Shown: positions 16,370 to 24,979 of the stretch, one piece after another | How the letters are laid out: every line of letters starts with the position of its first letter | Position numbering within the stretch: the stretch's first letter is position 1 | Assembly: GCF_000711735.1 (NCBI RefSeq) | Contig: NZ_JONL01000008.1 | Span: 1-64,000 of the forward strand | DNA length: 64,000 bases | Reading direction: 5' to 3' | From: Maridesulfovibrio frigidus DSM 17176 | GTDB lineage: Bacteria > Desulfobacterota > Desulfovibrionia > Desulfovibrionales > Desulfovibrionaceae | Program-made: the position numbers and the translations under genes | Notes under the pieces: generated by a model | What the model saw: only the letters and a program-made list of their open reading frames with translations | Database searches by the model: none | Told to the model about the DNA's origin: nothing

Positions 16370-17056
16370 ATGGCTGCAGGATTACCACATCCATTAATTT
16401 TTATGACAGAGTTGAACAATGCTTTGGGGACTCACATTCCCATTCATGTATGGTATACATGGGTAGCAATGCTTATTCTGTTTACTATCGGATTTCTCGT
16501 TTCCAGAAAACTTAGTCTGGTTCCGGGGGGGCTTCAAAATCTAGTCGAGATAATTGTCGGCGGACTTGAAGACTTTGTTGTTGCGAACATCGGTGAGGGT
16601 GGACGCACAGTATTTCCTTTCATGTGTACTTTGTTTGTATACATTCTTGTTATGAACCTTTTAGGCCTTGTTCCCGGTTGTGATGCTCCTACAGCGAACA
16701 TCAACACCAATGCGGCAATGGCTGTTTGTACTTTCCTTTACTACAATTACATTGGTATCAAGCAGCACGGTGCTGGATACATCAAGCATTTCTTTGGGCC
16801 GGTTCCAGCGCTTGCTCCTCTGATGTTTATCATCGAAGTAGTTTCGCACATTTCTCGCCCGCTTTCACTTACCTTACGTTTGTTCGGTAATATCCGCGGT
16901 GAAGAAATTGTTCTCGTACTCTTGTTCATGCTTGCTCCTGTCTTCTCTACCTTGCCCATGTACTTCTTGTTCATGCTCGCTAAGGTAATCCAGGCATTCA
17001 TCTTCTTCATGCTTACCATGATTTACTTGAAGGGCTCTCTGGAACACGCTCATTAG
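16370..17056 (+). CDS. atpB: F0F1 ATP synthase subunit a
   Basis: This 228-aa integral membrane protein forms the ion half-channels beside the c-ring. The invariant arginine is Arg170 in SLTLRLFGN (E. coli Arg210 context), followed by IRGEE. Further hydrophobic helices cover most of the length, ending FIFFMLTMIYLKGSLEHAH. The ATG at 16370 has AAGGA just upstream; an in-frame start at 16322 would run into atpI and is rejected. It is third in the operon and 76 bp before atpE. Confidence 0.93.
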   Translation: MAAGLPHPLIFMTELNNALGTHIPIHVWYTWVAMLILFTIGFLVSRKLSLVPGGLQNLVEIIVGGLEDFVVANIGEGGRTVFPFMCTLFVYILVMNLLGLVPGCDAPTANINTNAAMAVCTFLYYNYIGIKQHGAGYIKHFFGPVPALAPLMFIIEVVSHISRPLSLTLRLFGNIRGEEIVLVLLFMLAPVFSTLPMYFLFMLAKVIQAFIFFMLTMIYLKGSLEHAH

Positions 17057-17102
17057 AATTAGTGAGCACTTATATTGGGGAAATGGTCTAACGACTACTT
17101 AA

Positions 17103-17456
<354 letters not shown>

Positions 17457-17478
17457 TTTTTAGGATTTGGAAATATTT

Positions 17479-17507
17479 AAAGGAGGCCTTCGGGTCTCCT
17501 TTTTTTC
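17479..17507 (+). terminator. Intrinsic terminator after atpE
   Basis: A 10-bp stem (AAAGGAGGCC / GGTCTCCTTT, one wobble) with a UUCG tetraloop, then a run of Ts. Confidence 0.9.
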
Positions 17508-17516
17508 GGTTTTTAT

Positions 17517-17534
17517 ATGTTAATTTTTTCACAT
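17517..17534 (+). promoter_or_regulatory. Candidate Rex operator upstream of rex
   Basis: ATGTTAA-TTTT-TTCACAT is an 18-bp palindrome-like site matching the Rex pattern TTGTGAA-N4-TTCACAA in both halves. It lies directly after the atpE terminator and 250 bp before the rex ATG. It would allow autoregulation if the rex promoter is here. AT-richness makes a chance match possible. Confidence 0.4.
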
Positions 17535-17593
17535 AGTTTTCAGGTATCTAGCTAGATTACAGCTTATAAGGTGCGGTATCTCAGTGATTAATA

Positions 17594-17630
17594 GTAAACA
17601 AGGTTTTGGGGTGTAAGTGGGCTTGTTTAC
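17594..17630 (+). promoter_or_regulatory. Perfect 9-bp inverted repeat in the rex leader region
   Basis: GTAAACAAG (17594-17602) and CTTGTTTAC (17622-17630) are exact inverted repeats with a 19-nt spacer. It may be an operator for a dimer or an RNA stem-loop. No known site is recognised. Confidence 0.4.
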
Positions 17631-17783
17631 ATAGTTATAGCTTTTTCTGATGACTGGTTGTGATTGTCGTAGTGTTTAACTAATGGCTAGTTAGAAGGCA
17701 GTCTTGCGAAAATTTACTGCTAAAGGGTCGTTATTAACGGCCTGTTATTTCCAATCTTTTATTTTTCATGGCTAAGGCAGGAC

Positions 17784-18434
17784 ATGGAAAAACAGGTACC
17801 TATCGTGAAAACCCAGAATATCCCTAAAGCGACCATTAAGCGTTTAGCTGTATACATCCAAGTTCTTACTGGTCTCAAGAGAGATGGCGTTGAAGTTATT
17901 TCATCTGAAAAGCTTGCTCGTGCATGCTCTGTTAATCCTTCTCAAATTCGCAAAGATTTAGCATATTTCGGTGAGTTCGGCGTGCGCGGTGTTGGTTATT
18001 ATGTGCATGAGCTGATCTCTTCTATTAAACACTCACTTGGTGTCGACCGGGTTTGGGGATGCGCTCTGGTAGGAGTTGGCAACCTTGGACGGGCTTTACT
18101 CAGGCACAAGGAGTTCGCATTACGCGGATTTTCCATTAGAGCTGCATTTGATTGCGATCCATATAAAATAGGTGAAATTGTTTCTGGTCTAGAAGTTGTT
18201 TGTACCCGTCAGTTAAAGACTCGGGTAGATGAGTTCGGTCTAGAGGTAGGAATTATCACCACTCCACCTGAAAGAGCCCAGAGAGCGGCTAATTATCTCG
18301 TCGAAGGCGGGATAAAGGGAATCGTAAATTTTGCGCAAGCGCGTATTCAGGTGCCTAAAGACATAACTGTTGAATATGTCGACTTTACACATCATTTTTA
18401 TTCTGTAGCATTTAATATCAGTTCAGCAACTTAA
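17784..18434 (+). CDS. rex: Redox-sensing transcriptional repressor Rex
   Basis: This 216-aa repressor has an N-terminal winged helix (about residues 10-75) containing the Rex signature VNPSQIRKDLAYFGEFG. A Rossmann domain follows with ALVGVGNLGRALL (GVGNLG at 97-102) and AAFDCDPYKIG. Rex binds NAD(H) and leaves DNA when NADH rises. The C-terminal domain-swapped helix (YVDFTHHFYSVAFNI) is present. It lies just downstream of the F0 genes, as in other Desulfovibrio. Rex-like palindromes precede both the atp operon and this gene. It is single and ends at a long bidirectional terminator. Confidence 0.93.
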   Translation: MEKQVPIVKTQNIPKATIKRLAVYIQVLTGLKRDGVEVISSEKLARACSVNPSQIRKDLAYFGEFGVRGVGYYVHELISSIKHSLGVDRVWGCALVGVGNLGRALLRHKEFALRGFSIRAAFDCDPYKIGEIVSGLEVVCTRQLKTRVDEFGLEVGIITTPPERAQRAANYLVEGGIKGIVNFAQARIQVPKDITVEYVDFTHHFYSVAFNISSAT

Positions 18435-18456
18435 CTACTTCGTTCAACAATTACTA

Positions 18457-18517
18457 ATTTCACGAAAAAAAAGATCCTTCAAAGCATTTGCTCTGAAGGA
18501 TCTTTTTTTCGTGAAAT
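18457..18517. terminator. Long bidirectional terminator between rex and the NtrC-like gene
   Basis: A stem of more than 20 bp runs from ATTTCACG at 18457 to CGTGAAAT ending 18517. Its core is AAGATCCTTC / GAAGGATCTT and it has A and T runs on both sides. It serves two convergent genes. Confidence 0.88.
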
Positions 18518-18526
18518 AAAATCGGT

Positions 18527-20002
18527 CTAAGTACTGAAATAAGTCTTCTTGATTTCGTATTTTTTTAGCAAAGCGTAAATGCGAGAATTTGAAAGACCAG
18601 AGATCTTGGCCGCTTGGTTAATGTTGCCTTTGCAATGTAAAAAAAGACTTTCCAGATATAGCTTTTCGGCCTGCTCAAGCGCTTGTTCTCTGTAGGTTTT
18701 AAGCTCTGGAAATTCATTGGTATCGAGCAACTCTGATCGGGGCAAATCAACCGTTTTAGTTGAGTTTTTTTTAACGTCAGATTTATTACCCTGAATGATT
18801 GTTAAAACCGTTTTGTTTTGTGTTTCAGGGAGCATAGAATGCTGTGCTGCTGCAACGCGAATCCTCACTGGAAGGTGAATAGGGATGAATTCGCTGGACT
18901 CAGAGTGCGTCGTAAATATTTGCTCGAGAACATTAAAAAGTTCCCGAATATTTCCTGGCCATGAGTGAGCTGCAAGAGATATCATAAAATCTTCAGAGAT
19001 TGAAATCGGCGGTGCATCAGAATCAATACTGAGTTTGTTGAAAAAATATCTTGTGAGCTCAGGTATATCTTCTTTACGCTGCCTAAGTGAAGGCAGTTCT
19101 ATTGTGTAGGCCTGCAAGCGGTATAGGAGGTCCTGTCTGAATCTTCCCGTCTGAACTAATGCATCCAGATCAAGGTTTGTAGAAGTAACAAGCCTGAAAT
19201 CACTCTTGACTTCGTTATGAGATCCTACCGGGCGGAATGTGTGCTCTTGCAGTACTCTAAGGAGAGTTTTTTGAAGAGCTAAAGATAACTCGCCAACTTC
19301 ATCTAAAAAGAGTGTTCCACCATCAGCCTTGGCAATAAGGCCTTCAGATGTAGTGCTTCCACCTGTGAGATCATGGATTTTAGTGCCAAAAAGGGTGCTT
19401 TCAACTAGCTTCTCAGGAATTGTAGCGCAGTCGACAGCGATGAAAGGGCCTTTGCGTCTGAGGCTGTTGTCGTGAACGGCCTTAGCAAAAAGCTCTTTTC
19501 CTGTTCCGGTCTCACCAAATAGTGAAACACTGATGTGCTTTTCTGCAACTTTTGCTGCCTGATTTAAGCACCTGGTAATGGATTTTGAACGTCCAACGAT
19601 ATTGTGATGTCCAAGCTTAGGGTGTGAAGCCTGCTTTTCCGATCTATACTGTAGCACTCTTTGCATGTGTAGCAAATATTGCTCGGTTGAAGCCGGTTTA
19701 CTTATATAATCCCATGCTCCGGAATTAATGGCTAGCTCAGCTCCTATTGTGTTTCCTTTACCGGTAATAATAACCACCTCAGGAGTATTCGCCAGTTGCT
19801 GAAGTTCCGGCAGGGCATCAAGACCATTCCCATCAGGAAGGACCACATCTAGAAAAACCACATCAAAGCGTTCTTCTCTTGCTAGCGATAGACCTTCTTT
19901 AAGTGTTAGGGCATATTCACCGTTATGCCCTAGATGGTCGGCAAGTACGCAAAGTAAATCACTAATATGTGGATCGTCATCAATTATTAATACGTTAGCC
20001 AT
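18527..20002 (-). CDS. NtrC-family response regulator lacking the GAFTGA motif
   Basis: This 491-aa protein has three domains. The receiver (residues 1-120) has phospho-acceptor Asp52 in VVFLDVVLPDG. The AAA+ domain (about 134-370) has Walker A GETGTGKE (163-170) and Walker B LFLDEV (231-236). The C-terminal Fis-type helix-turn-helix reads GNINQAAKISGLSNSRIYALL. Where GAFTGA loop 1 should contact sigma-54, the sequence reads LFGTKIHDLTGGSTTSEGL (about 204-222). The loop is present in length but not in motif, so classical sigma-54 activation is doubtful. No histidine kinase is adjacent, so it is an orphan regulator. Activation at sigma-70 promoters, as for Rhodobacter capsulatus NtrC, is one alternative. 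Confidence 0.85.
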   Translation of the reverse strand: MANVLIIDDDPHISDLLCVLADHLGHNGEYALTLKEGLSLAREERFDVVFLDVVLPDGNGLDALPELQQLANTPEVVIITGKGNTIGAELAINSGAWDYISKPASTEQYLLHMQRVLQYRSEKQASHPKLGHHNIVGRSKSITRCLNQAAKVAEKHISVSLFGETGTGKELFAKAVHDNSLRRKGPFIAVDCATIPEKLVESTLFGTKIHDLTGGSTTSEGLIAKADGGTLFLDEVGELSLALQKTLLRVLQEHTFRPVGSHNEVKSDFRLVTSTNLDLDALVQTGRFRQDLLYRLQAYTIELPSLRQRKEDIPELTRYFFNKLSIDSDAPPISISEDFMISLAAHSWPGNIRELFNVLEQIFTTHSESSEFIPIHLPVRIRVAAAQHSMLPETQNKTVLTIIQGNKSDVKKNSTKTVDLPRSELLDTNEFPELKTYREQALEQAEKLYLESLFLHCKGNINQAAKISGLSNSRIYALLKKYEIKKTYFST

Positions 20003-20087
20003 ATTATTTCTTTGTGCTGGTTCGAGAATTGTATAAAAAAGTCTGGAGCTATACTAGATACATTGTAGTACCTGAGCATATGAGTCA

Positions 20088-21251
20088 TTAGCTTGCAACC
20101 TTTTTCCCTTTGTTACGAAGTATGAAGGGTAATCCCAATAAGCTGAAAAGAGTCATCCATAGTCGCATCATCAGGTAGATGGACGCGCCGGCTGTAATAA
20201 TCCCGTTTGATACGAGGGCTAGTAGTGTTTCAAAGGCCGCTTCGTTTATACCGAGTCCGGCTGCAGGAGAAGGGATTATTCCTGCAAGAAATGAAAATGG
20301 TGCGGCAAAAAAGACTTCACTGAAATCTGGTATTGCAGGAAGGTTTTGAGTTTGAGAAAAAATGAATAATGATAAGACGTATAGCATGTGCTGAACTGCT
20401 GTTATGAGAATGATTTTTAATAAAAGTAGTGGGCAGTTTCTGAAAACGAGTAGTGCAGACACAAGCTCACCTATGCGCGATCCTATCTTTGTATTGCTAA
20501 ATAGCTTTTTAAAAATAATCCCATTTTCCAAAAATTCCGGTGCAATTAAAGCTGAAAGAATCGAGCATGTGGACGCTGCAAAAATAACTGGTCCGATTTG
20601 TTCCGCTAAAAAGGAGGTCTGTGCACCGATGCAGAGATAAAAACTGTATATATAAATGGGCATACCGATCAAAAGAGCGGCGGTTCTTCCTTTTATTAGC
20701 GAAACACCTCCCATGAAAAGTGACAGCCATAGGCCGCAGAGAAACCCAAGCATTGGAACCGCTATGGTACGAAGGTCCGACGAAGATTCAACCAGAGACA
20801 AGTTTAAAATCATCCCAAGCCCACATAAACCAATTAACCCCATGGTTCCGATAATGCGATCAGCTAAAATGGCAGCTCCGGCATGCGCTCCTTTTTTGGT
20901 TTCTTTAACTGTATAGAAATACCGCGCAAAATCTCCACTTGCAGGGCCAAGCACGCACTGTGAAAAGAAATACATAATTGAGGTGATTTTGATGGATTTA
21001 AATAAGCCGAGCGGTGAGCCCACTCCTCGTAATAACTCTTTGTAACGCACTGCTCCCAGCGACATAGCTATGAGAGTTATCATGCTTCCCGCAAGCAGGG
21101 CAGGCACTTTGCTAAAGGGTACATATAGGTATTCAAAGCGAATGCTGCCCGATTTAATAAGCCAAACAATCAGGCCGATGGCAAGAATGGATTTACCAGC
21201 GGTTGAGAGCACCGCCTTAGCGCGGGATGTCTTAGGATCAGGATAATTCAA
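20088..21251 (-). CDS. Lysylphosphatidylglycerol synthase TM-region family protein (UPF0104)
   Basis: This 387-aa integral membrane protein has about eight to nine hydrophobic segments. Conserved family blocks are present: GSMITLIAMSLGAVRYKELLRG, then FSQCVLGPASGDFARYFY, AAILADRIIGTMGL and PSPAAGLGINEAAFETLL. The soluble synthase domain of MprF is absent, so it would not make lysyl-PG. Family members are thought to move lipids or lipid-linked precursors. The start is a TTG with a poor ribosome-binding site, and a shorter GTG start at codon 14 is possible. It lies alone between the NtrC-like gene and a divergent marR gene. Confidence 0.75.
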   Translation of the reverse strand: MNYPDPKTSRAKAVLSTAGKSILAIGLIVWLIKSGSIRFEYLYVPFSKVPALLAGSMITLIAMSLGAVRYKELLRGVGSPLGLFKSIKITSIMYFFSQCVLGPASGDFARYFYTVKETKKGAHAGAAILADRIIGTMGLIGLCGLGMILNLSLVESSSDLRTIAVPMLGFLCGLWLSLFMGGVSLIKGRTAALLIGMPIYIYSFYLCIGAQTSFLAEQIGPVIFAASTCSILSALIAPEFLENGIIFKKLFSNTKIGSRIGELVSALLVFRNCPLLLLKIILITAVQHMLYVLSLFIFSQTQNLPAIPDFSEVFFAAPFSFLAGIIPSPAAGLGINEAAFETLLALVSNGIITAGASIYLMMRLWMTLFSLLGLPFILRNKGKKVAS

Positions 21252-21395
21252 TTATATTGCTCTAAATTTTATATGGTAAGATTATTCAATTCTGTTGAGA
21301 ACTTCTTACAAATTTTAAACTCCATAAGCAACAAAAAGCCCAAATAAGTTGGTAAGCGTTGTTGACGTTGGTCCTATTCTAATGATAGTTGTTAT

Positions 21396-21415
21396 GTCAA
21401 CAGTTGACTAGTCAA
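21396..21415 (+). promoter_or_regulatory. Overlapping palindromes upstream of the marR-family gene
   Basis: GTCAACAGTTGAC (21396-21408) and TTGACTAGTCAA (21404-21415) are perfect palindromes sharing five bases, 42 bp before the ATG. Another GTTGAC lies at 21361. The position suits autoregulation by the MarR-type protein and control of the MFS gene. Confidence 0.55.
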
Positions 21416-21457
21416 TGGTTGTTTGTGGCTAATTCTATGTGATTAAATGGGGAGAAT

Positions 21458-21913
21458 ATGAGTAAACATGCATCTTTTGGGTTTATGAATGCACAAATGG
21501 TCCGTCTGCATAAAGCTATTTTAGCAGATAAGCTGAATGAAATAGGTATTACCTACGGCCAGATAGGGTTCATAATGCAGGCACTTAGGCATCCCGGACG
21601 CAATCAGGATCAGATTTCACAAGTTGTGAGTGTGGATAAAGCCGCAACTGCTAGGGCCATAGCAAAACTAGTCAAAAACAATTTTTTATATAGAGAAGAA
21701 AATCCTGAAAACAGGCGCGAAAAATTAGTTTACCCAACAGAAAAAGCGCAAGAGATAGAAGAAGATCTTCATCAAGCATTACAGGCGGCAAATCAGTTAA
21801 TGATGTCCGAGTTGAGTGAAGATGAAAAGGTTCTATTAATGAGCTTCTTGCGAAGAATGATTGATACCGGGCGCGGTACGTTAGGCCTTCCATCTGTATG
21901 GGATATTCTCTAG
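21458..21913 (+). CDS. MarR-family transcriptional regulator
   Basis: This 151-aa winged-helix regulator contains the recognition region NQDQISQVVSVDKAATARAIAKLVKNNFLYREENPENRREKLV, with the wing Arg residues typical of MarR proteins, quoted here only as the span of residues 51-93. N- and C-terminal helices form the dimer interface. It begins 60 bp before an MFS exporter gene in the same direction, the usual repressor/pump pair. Overlapping palindromes lie just upstream of its start. The likely signal is a small phenolic or toxic compound exported by the pump, inferred from family habit. Confidence 0.85.
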   Translation: MSKHASFGFMNAQMVRLHKAILADKLNEIGITYGQIGFIMQALRHPGRNQDQISQVVSVDKAATARAIAKLVKNNFLYREENPENRREKLVYPTEKAQEIEEDLHQALQAANQLMMSELSEDEKVLLMSFLRRMIDTGRGTLGLPSVWDIL

Positions 21914-21972
21914 CAGTTAAGGGTTAATTTGATATTATTGAATGTGGATATATGACGAAAGAAAGGTGTATT

Positions 21973-23370
21973 ATGATAGATGATACTAAAAAAAGAGCTG
22001 TAATTCTGGCTGTATCTGTGACTCAGTTTACAATGCCGTTTATGTTTTCGGCTGTAGGTGTTGCTCTACCTGCAATAGGTCGAGAATTTGGTGCGACGGG
22101 CATTGATTTAAGCCTTGTTGAATCAATATATATTGGCGGAGTTGCAGCGCTTCTTCTTCCATTCGGGCGATACTCTGACATGCACGGCAGGCAGCCTGTG
22201 TTCAGGCTCGGTGTACTTTTATACGCTATATTTACGCTTCTGCTCGGTTTCTCACAGGATATTAATACTGTTATTTTCTTGCGCTTAGGGCAGGGGATTT
22301 CAGGCGCACTCGCAATCGCAACTAACATGGCGCTACTTACAGACTCTGTTCCCCCAAAGGAAAGAGGAAGAGCTATGGGGCTTGCTGTAGCCGCTGTATA
22401 TATCGGCTTGTCCGTCGGCCCTTATTTGGGTGGTTTGGTGACAACTCATATGGGATGGCGCTGGCTTTTCTTCCTTGGGACGATCCCCCTTGGAATAAGT
22501 TATATTGTTGCTTACCGAAATTTGAAGGAAAAATTCTGCTCTTCGGATGAGAAGTTTGATTATTCCGGTAGTATTATGGTTATTTTCTCGGTAGCCGCAC
22601 TGGTCTTTGGTGGAACGAACCTTAGCGCTGGCTGGCCCGGAGTGGCGCTGCTTCTATCTGGTCTTGTGGGTTTTGCCATATTCATATTTATGCAGGGAAA
22701 AGCAAAATTCCCGCTCGTAGAGTTGTCTCTTTTTAAAGAAAGAAAAGATTTCTCGGATGCTGCTTTTGTACAGTTCATCAGCTATGCAGGTACGTTTGGA
22801 ATTGTTTTTTTGTTTAGTCTATACTTGCAGAGTGTGAAGGCAATGACACCACACGAAGCGGGCGTTGTACTTGTTGCCCAACCTATCGTTCAGGCCGTGT
22901 TATCCCCCCTTTGTGGCCGGCTTGCCGATCGCTTTTATCCGCGCATTATTGCCATGTCGGGTATGATTGTTTGTACCGCCGGATCGATAATGGGAGCCTG
23001 TGTTGGGTCTGAAACATCACTGACGTATTTATATACGATGTTTGTAGTGCTAGGAGTTGGTTTTGCACTATTTTCTGCACCTAATATGATTATTCTGATG
23101 GGCAGTGTGCCGCCTTCGCGGTTCGGATTTGCTTCGGCAATTACCGGCGCTTTGAGGACAATCGGAATGGTCGCTAGTATGGTAATTATTGCTATTTTCC
23201 TTTCCGTATTCATGGGAGATGTGATTGTTTCGCCAGGGTCTGCGGTTCAATATATGAAAGTGATGCATTACTCTTTGATGACTCTTTCAGGACTGTGCGT
23301 GATAGGCGTAGTAATTTCAATGCGTCAAGTTTACAGACGTTTTTATGGAAAAACAGAGGTTGCCAAGTGA
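21973..23370 (+). CDS. MFS transporter, DHA2 (EmrB/QacA-like) drug efflux family
   Basis: This 465-aa protein has at least twelve, probably fourteen, membrane helices. Motif A reads LPFGRYSDMHGRQPVF. The R-x3-G block is RLGQGISGA, and motif C-like GLSVGPYLGG follows ERGRAMGLAVAAVY. These mark drug:H+ antiporters of the DHA2 group. The ATG at 21973 is chosen over 21952 because AAAGG sits 8 nt upstream. It is co-oriented with the MarR-type gene and probably under its control, and it is followed closely by rsmG. Confidence 0.85.
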   Translation: MIDDTKKRAVILAVSVTQFTMPFMFSAVGVALPAIGREFGATGIDLSLVESIYIGGVAALLLPFGRYSDMHGRQPVFRLGVLLYAIFTLLLGFSQDINTVIFLRLGQGISGALAIATNMALLTDSVPPKERGRAMGLAVAAVYIGLSVGPYLGGLVTTHMGWRWLFFLGTIPLGISYIVAYRNLKEKFCSSDEKFDYSGSIMVIFSVAALVFGGTNLSAGWPGVALLLSGLVGFAIFIFMQGKAKFPLVELSLFKERKDFSDAAFVQFISYAGTFGIVFLFSLYLQSVKAMTPHEAGVVLVAQPIVQAVLSPLCGRLADRFYPRIIAMSGMIVCTAGSIMGACVGSETSLTYLYTMFVVLGVGFALFSAPNMIILMGSVPPSRFGFASAITGALRTIGMVASMVIIAIFLSVFMGDVIVSPGSAVQYMKVMHYSLMTLSGLCVIGVVISMRQVYRRFYGKTEVAK

Positions 23371-23412
23371 GAATATTATGTGCAGTCTGCGGACATCAAA
23401 AAGGAGAATTAA

Positions 23413-24102
23413 ATGGTATCACATAATGTTAGCGGCTCTGAAATTTTAGGGGCTTCAATTAAAGCCAAGAGAAGGCTTGAAGATAACACAAGTCTTGAAG
23501 ATGGGTTTAAGGCCGCATCTGATCAGGCTCGAGTACTTGCGTATTACCTGACTCTTCTTGTGAAGTGGAATAAGGCTATGAATCTGGTAGGTCCCAAGGG
23601 TTGGGAGGAAATATTTCATTCACTAATAATTGATAGCTTGTATCTGGCCGACTTCCTAAATTCGCTGGATCTACCTGACAATCCGAACACGCTTGACCTT
23701 GGTGCGGGAGCTGGACTTCCGGGTATACCGCTAAGAACTTTATGGCAGAGCGGAAATTATAACCTCGTGGAGTCGCGTCAAAAACGCACAATATTCATGC
23801 GCACAGCACTTCAGGTGATGAAGTTGCCAAGAACCGAAGTTTTTCATGGCAGAGCAGAAGCTTTACCAAGTGAATCTTTTCCCGCAGATATTATTTTAAG
23901 CAAAGCTTTTATGCCTTGGAAAGAACTTCTGCCATTCGTGAAGCCAATGCTTGTAGAAAATGGCCGCGTGATAATTTTATCAAATAATTGCGCTCCGAAA
24001 GAGGGAAAAATAAAATCTCTTGGCTTCAATTTAGAATCTTCAATGGAATATAAGGCTGGAAAGAGAATGCACTATCTCTGGTCATTATCTTCCGCAACCT
24101 GA
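23413..24102 (+). CDS. rsmG: 16S rRNA (guanine-527-N7)-methyltransferase RsmG
   Basis: This 229-aa methyltransferase has the GidB fold. The SAM-binding loop is LDLGAGAGLPGIPL, and NLVESRQKRTIFM and ADIILSKAFMPW are family blocks, as is VKWNKAMNLVG near the N-terminus. It methylates G527 of 16S rRNA. AAGGAG lies upstream of the ATG. The last 31 bp overlap the end of a convergent small gene on the other strand. Confidence 0.88.
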   Translation: MVSHNVSGSEILGASIKAKRRLEDNTSLEDGFKAASDQARVLAYYLTLLVKWNKAMNLVGPKGWEEIFHSLIIDSLYLADFLNSLDLPDNPNTLDLGAGAGLPGIPLRTLWQSGNYNLVESRQKRTIFMRTALQVMKLPRTEVFHGRAEALPSESFPADIILSKAFMPWKELLPFVKPMLVENGRVIILSNNCAPKEGKIKSLGFNLESSMEYKAGKRMHYLWSLSSAT

Positions 24103-24290
24103 CCCATCATACCGCCCTTGAATATAAGCTTTGTGGCATGTTCGTCAGCTATCTCGGCGACATCCATAAGTTTTTCAAGGAAGTCTAAAATTTCAAAGCG
24201 TTTCTCTTCTGTTCCATTATCAAATTCAAACTGCATGTCACCGGAAGTCATGTAGTTTTCGAGTTTTTCAAGATATTCTGGTTTGATCAT
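24072..24290 (-). CDS. Small acidic hypothetical protein
   Basis: This 72-aa protein is acidic and helical (LEILDFLEKLMDVAEIADEH-like region at residues 33-52) with no membrane segment or known motif. AAGGA lies 8 nt before the ATG, which supports real translation. Its 3' end overlaps the end of rsmG by 31 bp in the antisense direction. The function is unknown. Confidence 0.55.
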   Translation of the reverse strand: MIKPEYLEKLENYMTSGDMQFEFDNGTEEKRFEILDFLEKLMDVAEIADEHATKLIFKGGMMGQVAEDNDQR

Positions 24291-24438
24291 AACGTATCCT
24301 TTTTAGTTCACGCTTAAAGTAGCGCTTAATTTACGCCTCATTTGCGCTAAATCAATACTTAATCTGCACTTAGATTTGTCTAAGCTACGATAACTCACGC
24401 CAAATATTCAAATAGCTCCCTTCCCCTCTAACAAATAG

Positions 24439-24479
24439 GGTGGCTAAAGGGCATAGCCCTTTAGCCACCGGAGGCCTAA
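24439..24479 (-). repeat. Dispersed hairpin repeat with GCCTCCGGTGG head
   Basis: On the minus strand, GCCTCCGGTGG runs into a 14-bp perfect stem (GGTGGCTAAAGGGC / its complement) with a 3-nt loop. A related element lies at 53389-53430. I recognise the GCCTCCGG head from Desulfovibrio intergenic repeats. It also sits where it could end transcription between rlmH and its neighbour. Confidence 0.6.
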
Positions 24480-24503
24480 CTGGGCACTATTTATATAAAA
24501 ATA

Positions 24504-24974
24504 CTAAACATGGTGATAAGGAGAACCCCGTAAAATAGATGCAGCTCGGTATAATTGCTCAAGCAGCATTGTGCGCGCCAACTCGTGTGGCAAAGTCATT
24601 TTACTGAGCGAAAGTTTGACGCGTGCCACATTTTTCACTTCATCGGAAAGCCCGAAAGGACCGCCTATTATGAAACATGGGGTCAGGTTCGGATCTTCTG
24701 TCCAAATTTGCAGCTTTTTAGATAGCTGGACTGAAGTAAGTTCTATGCCAGTTTCGTCAAGGCATATGACCATATCTGAAGGGCGTATTTTGGTAATGAT
24801 GGATTTTCCTTCACGCAAAACTTTGTCTTCGGGCGGAAGTTTTCCGGGGGCATCTTTTAAAATTGTTTCATCAAGTTTGTGAAATCTGCCAAGTTTTTTT
24901 GAGTAGTGAGCGGCCGCATCTCTAAAGAAAGGTTCCTTTAATTTGCCCACCCATATAAATCTTAACTTACTCAT
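24504..24974 (-). CDS. rlmH: 23S rRNA (pseudouridine-1915-N3)-methyltransferase RlmH
   Basis: This 156-aa SPOUT methyltransferase has the trefoil-knot motif FIIGGPFGLSDEV. The C-terminal block LSLSKMTLPHELARTMLLEQLYRA ends with PYHH, as in all RlmH. That block spans residues about 121-154. It modifies pseudouridine 1915 in 23S rRNA helix 69. It follows the phosphoesterase gene with a 5-bp gap on the same strand, so the two are co-transcribed. Confidence 0.93.
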   Translation of the reverse strand: MSKLRFIWVGKLKEPFFRDAAAHYSKKLGRFHKLDETILKDAPGKLPPEDKVLREGKSIITKIRPSDMVICLDETGIELTSVQLSKKLQIWTEDPNLTPCFIIGGPFGLSDEVKNVARVKLSLSKMTLPHELARTMLLEQLYRAASILRGSPYHHV

Positions 24975-24979
24975 AAAAG

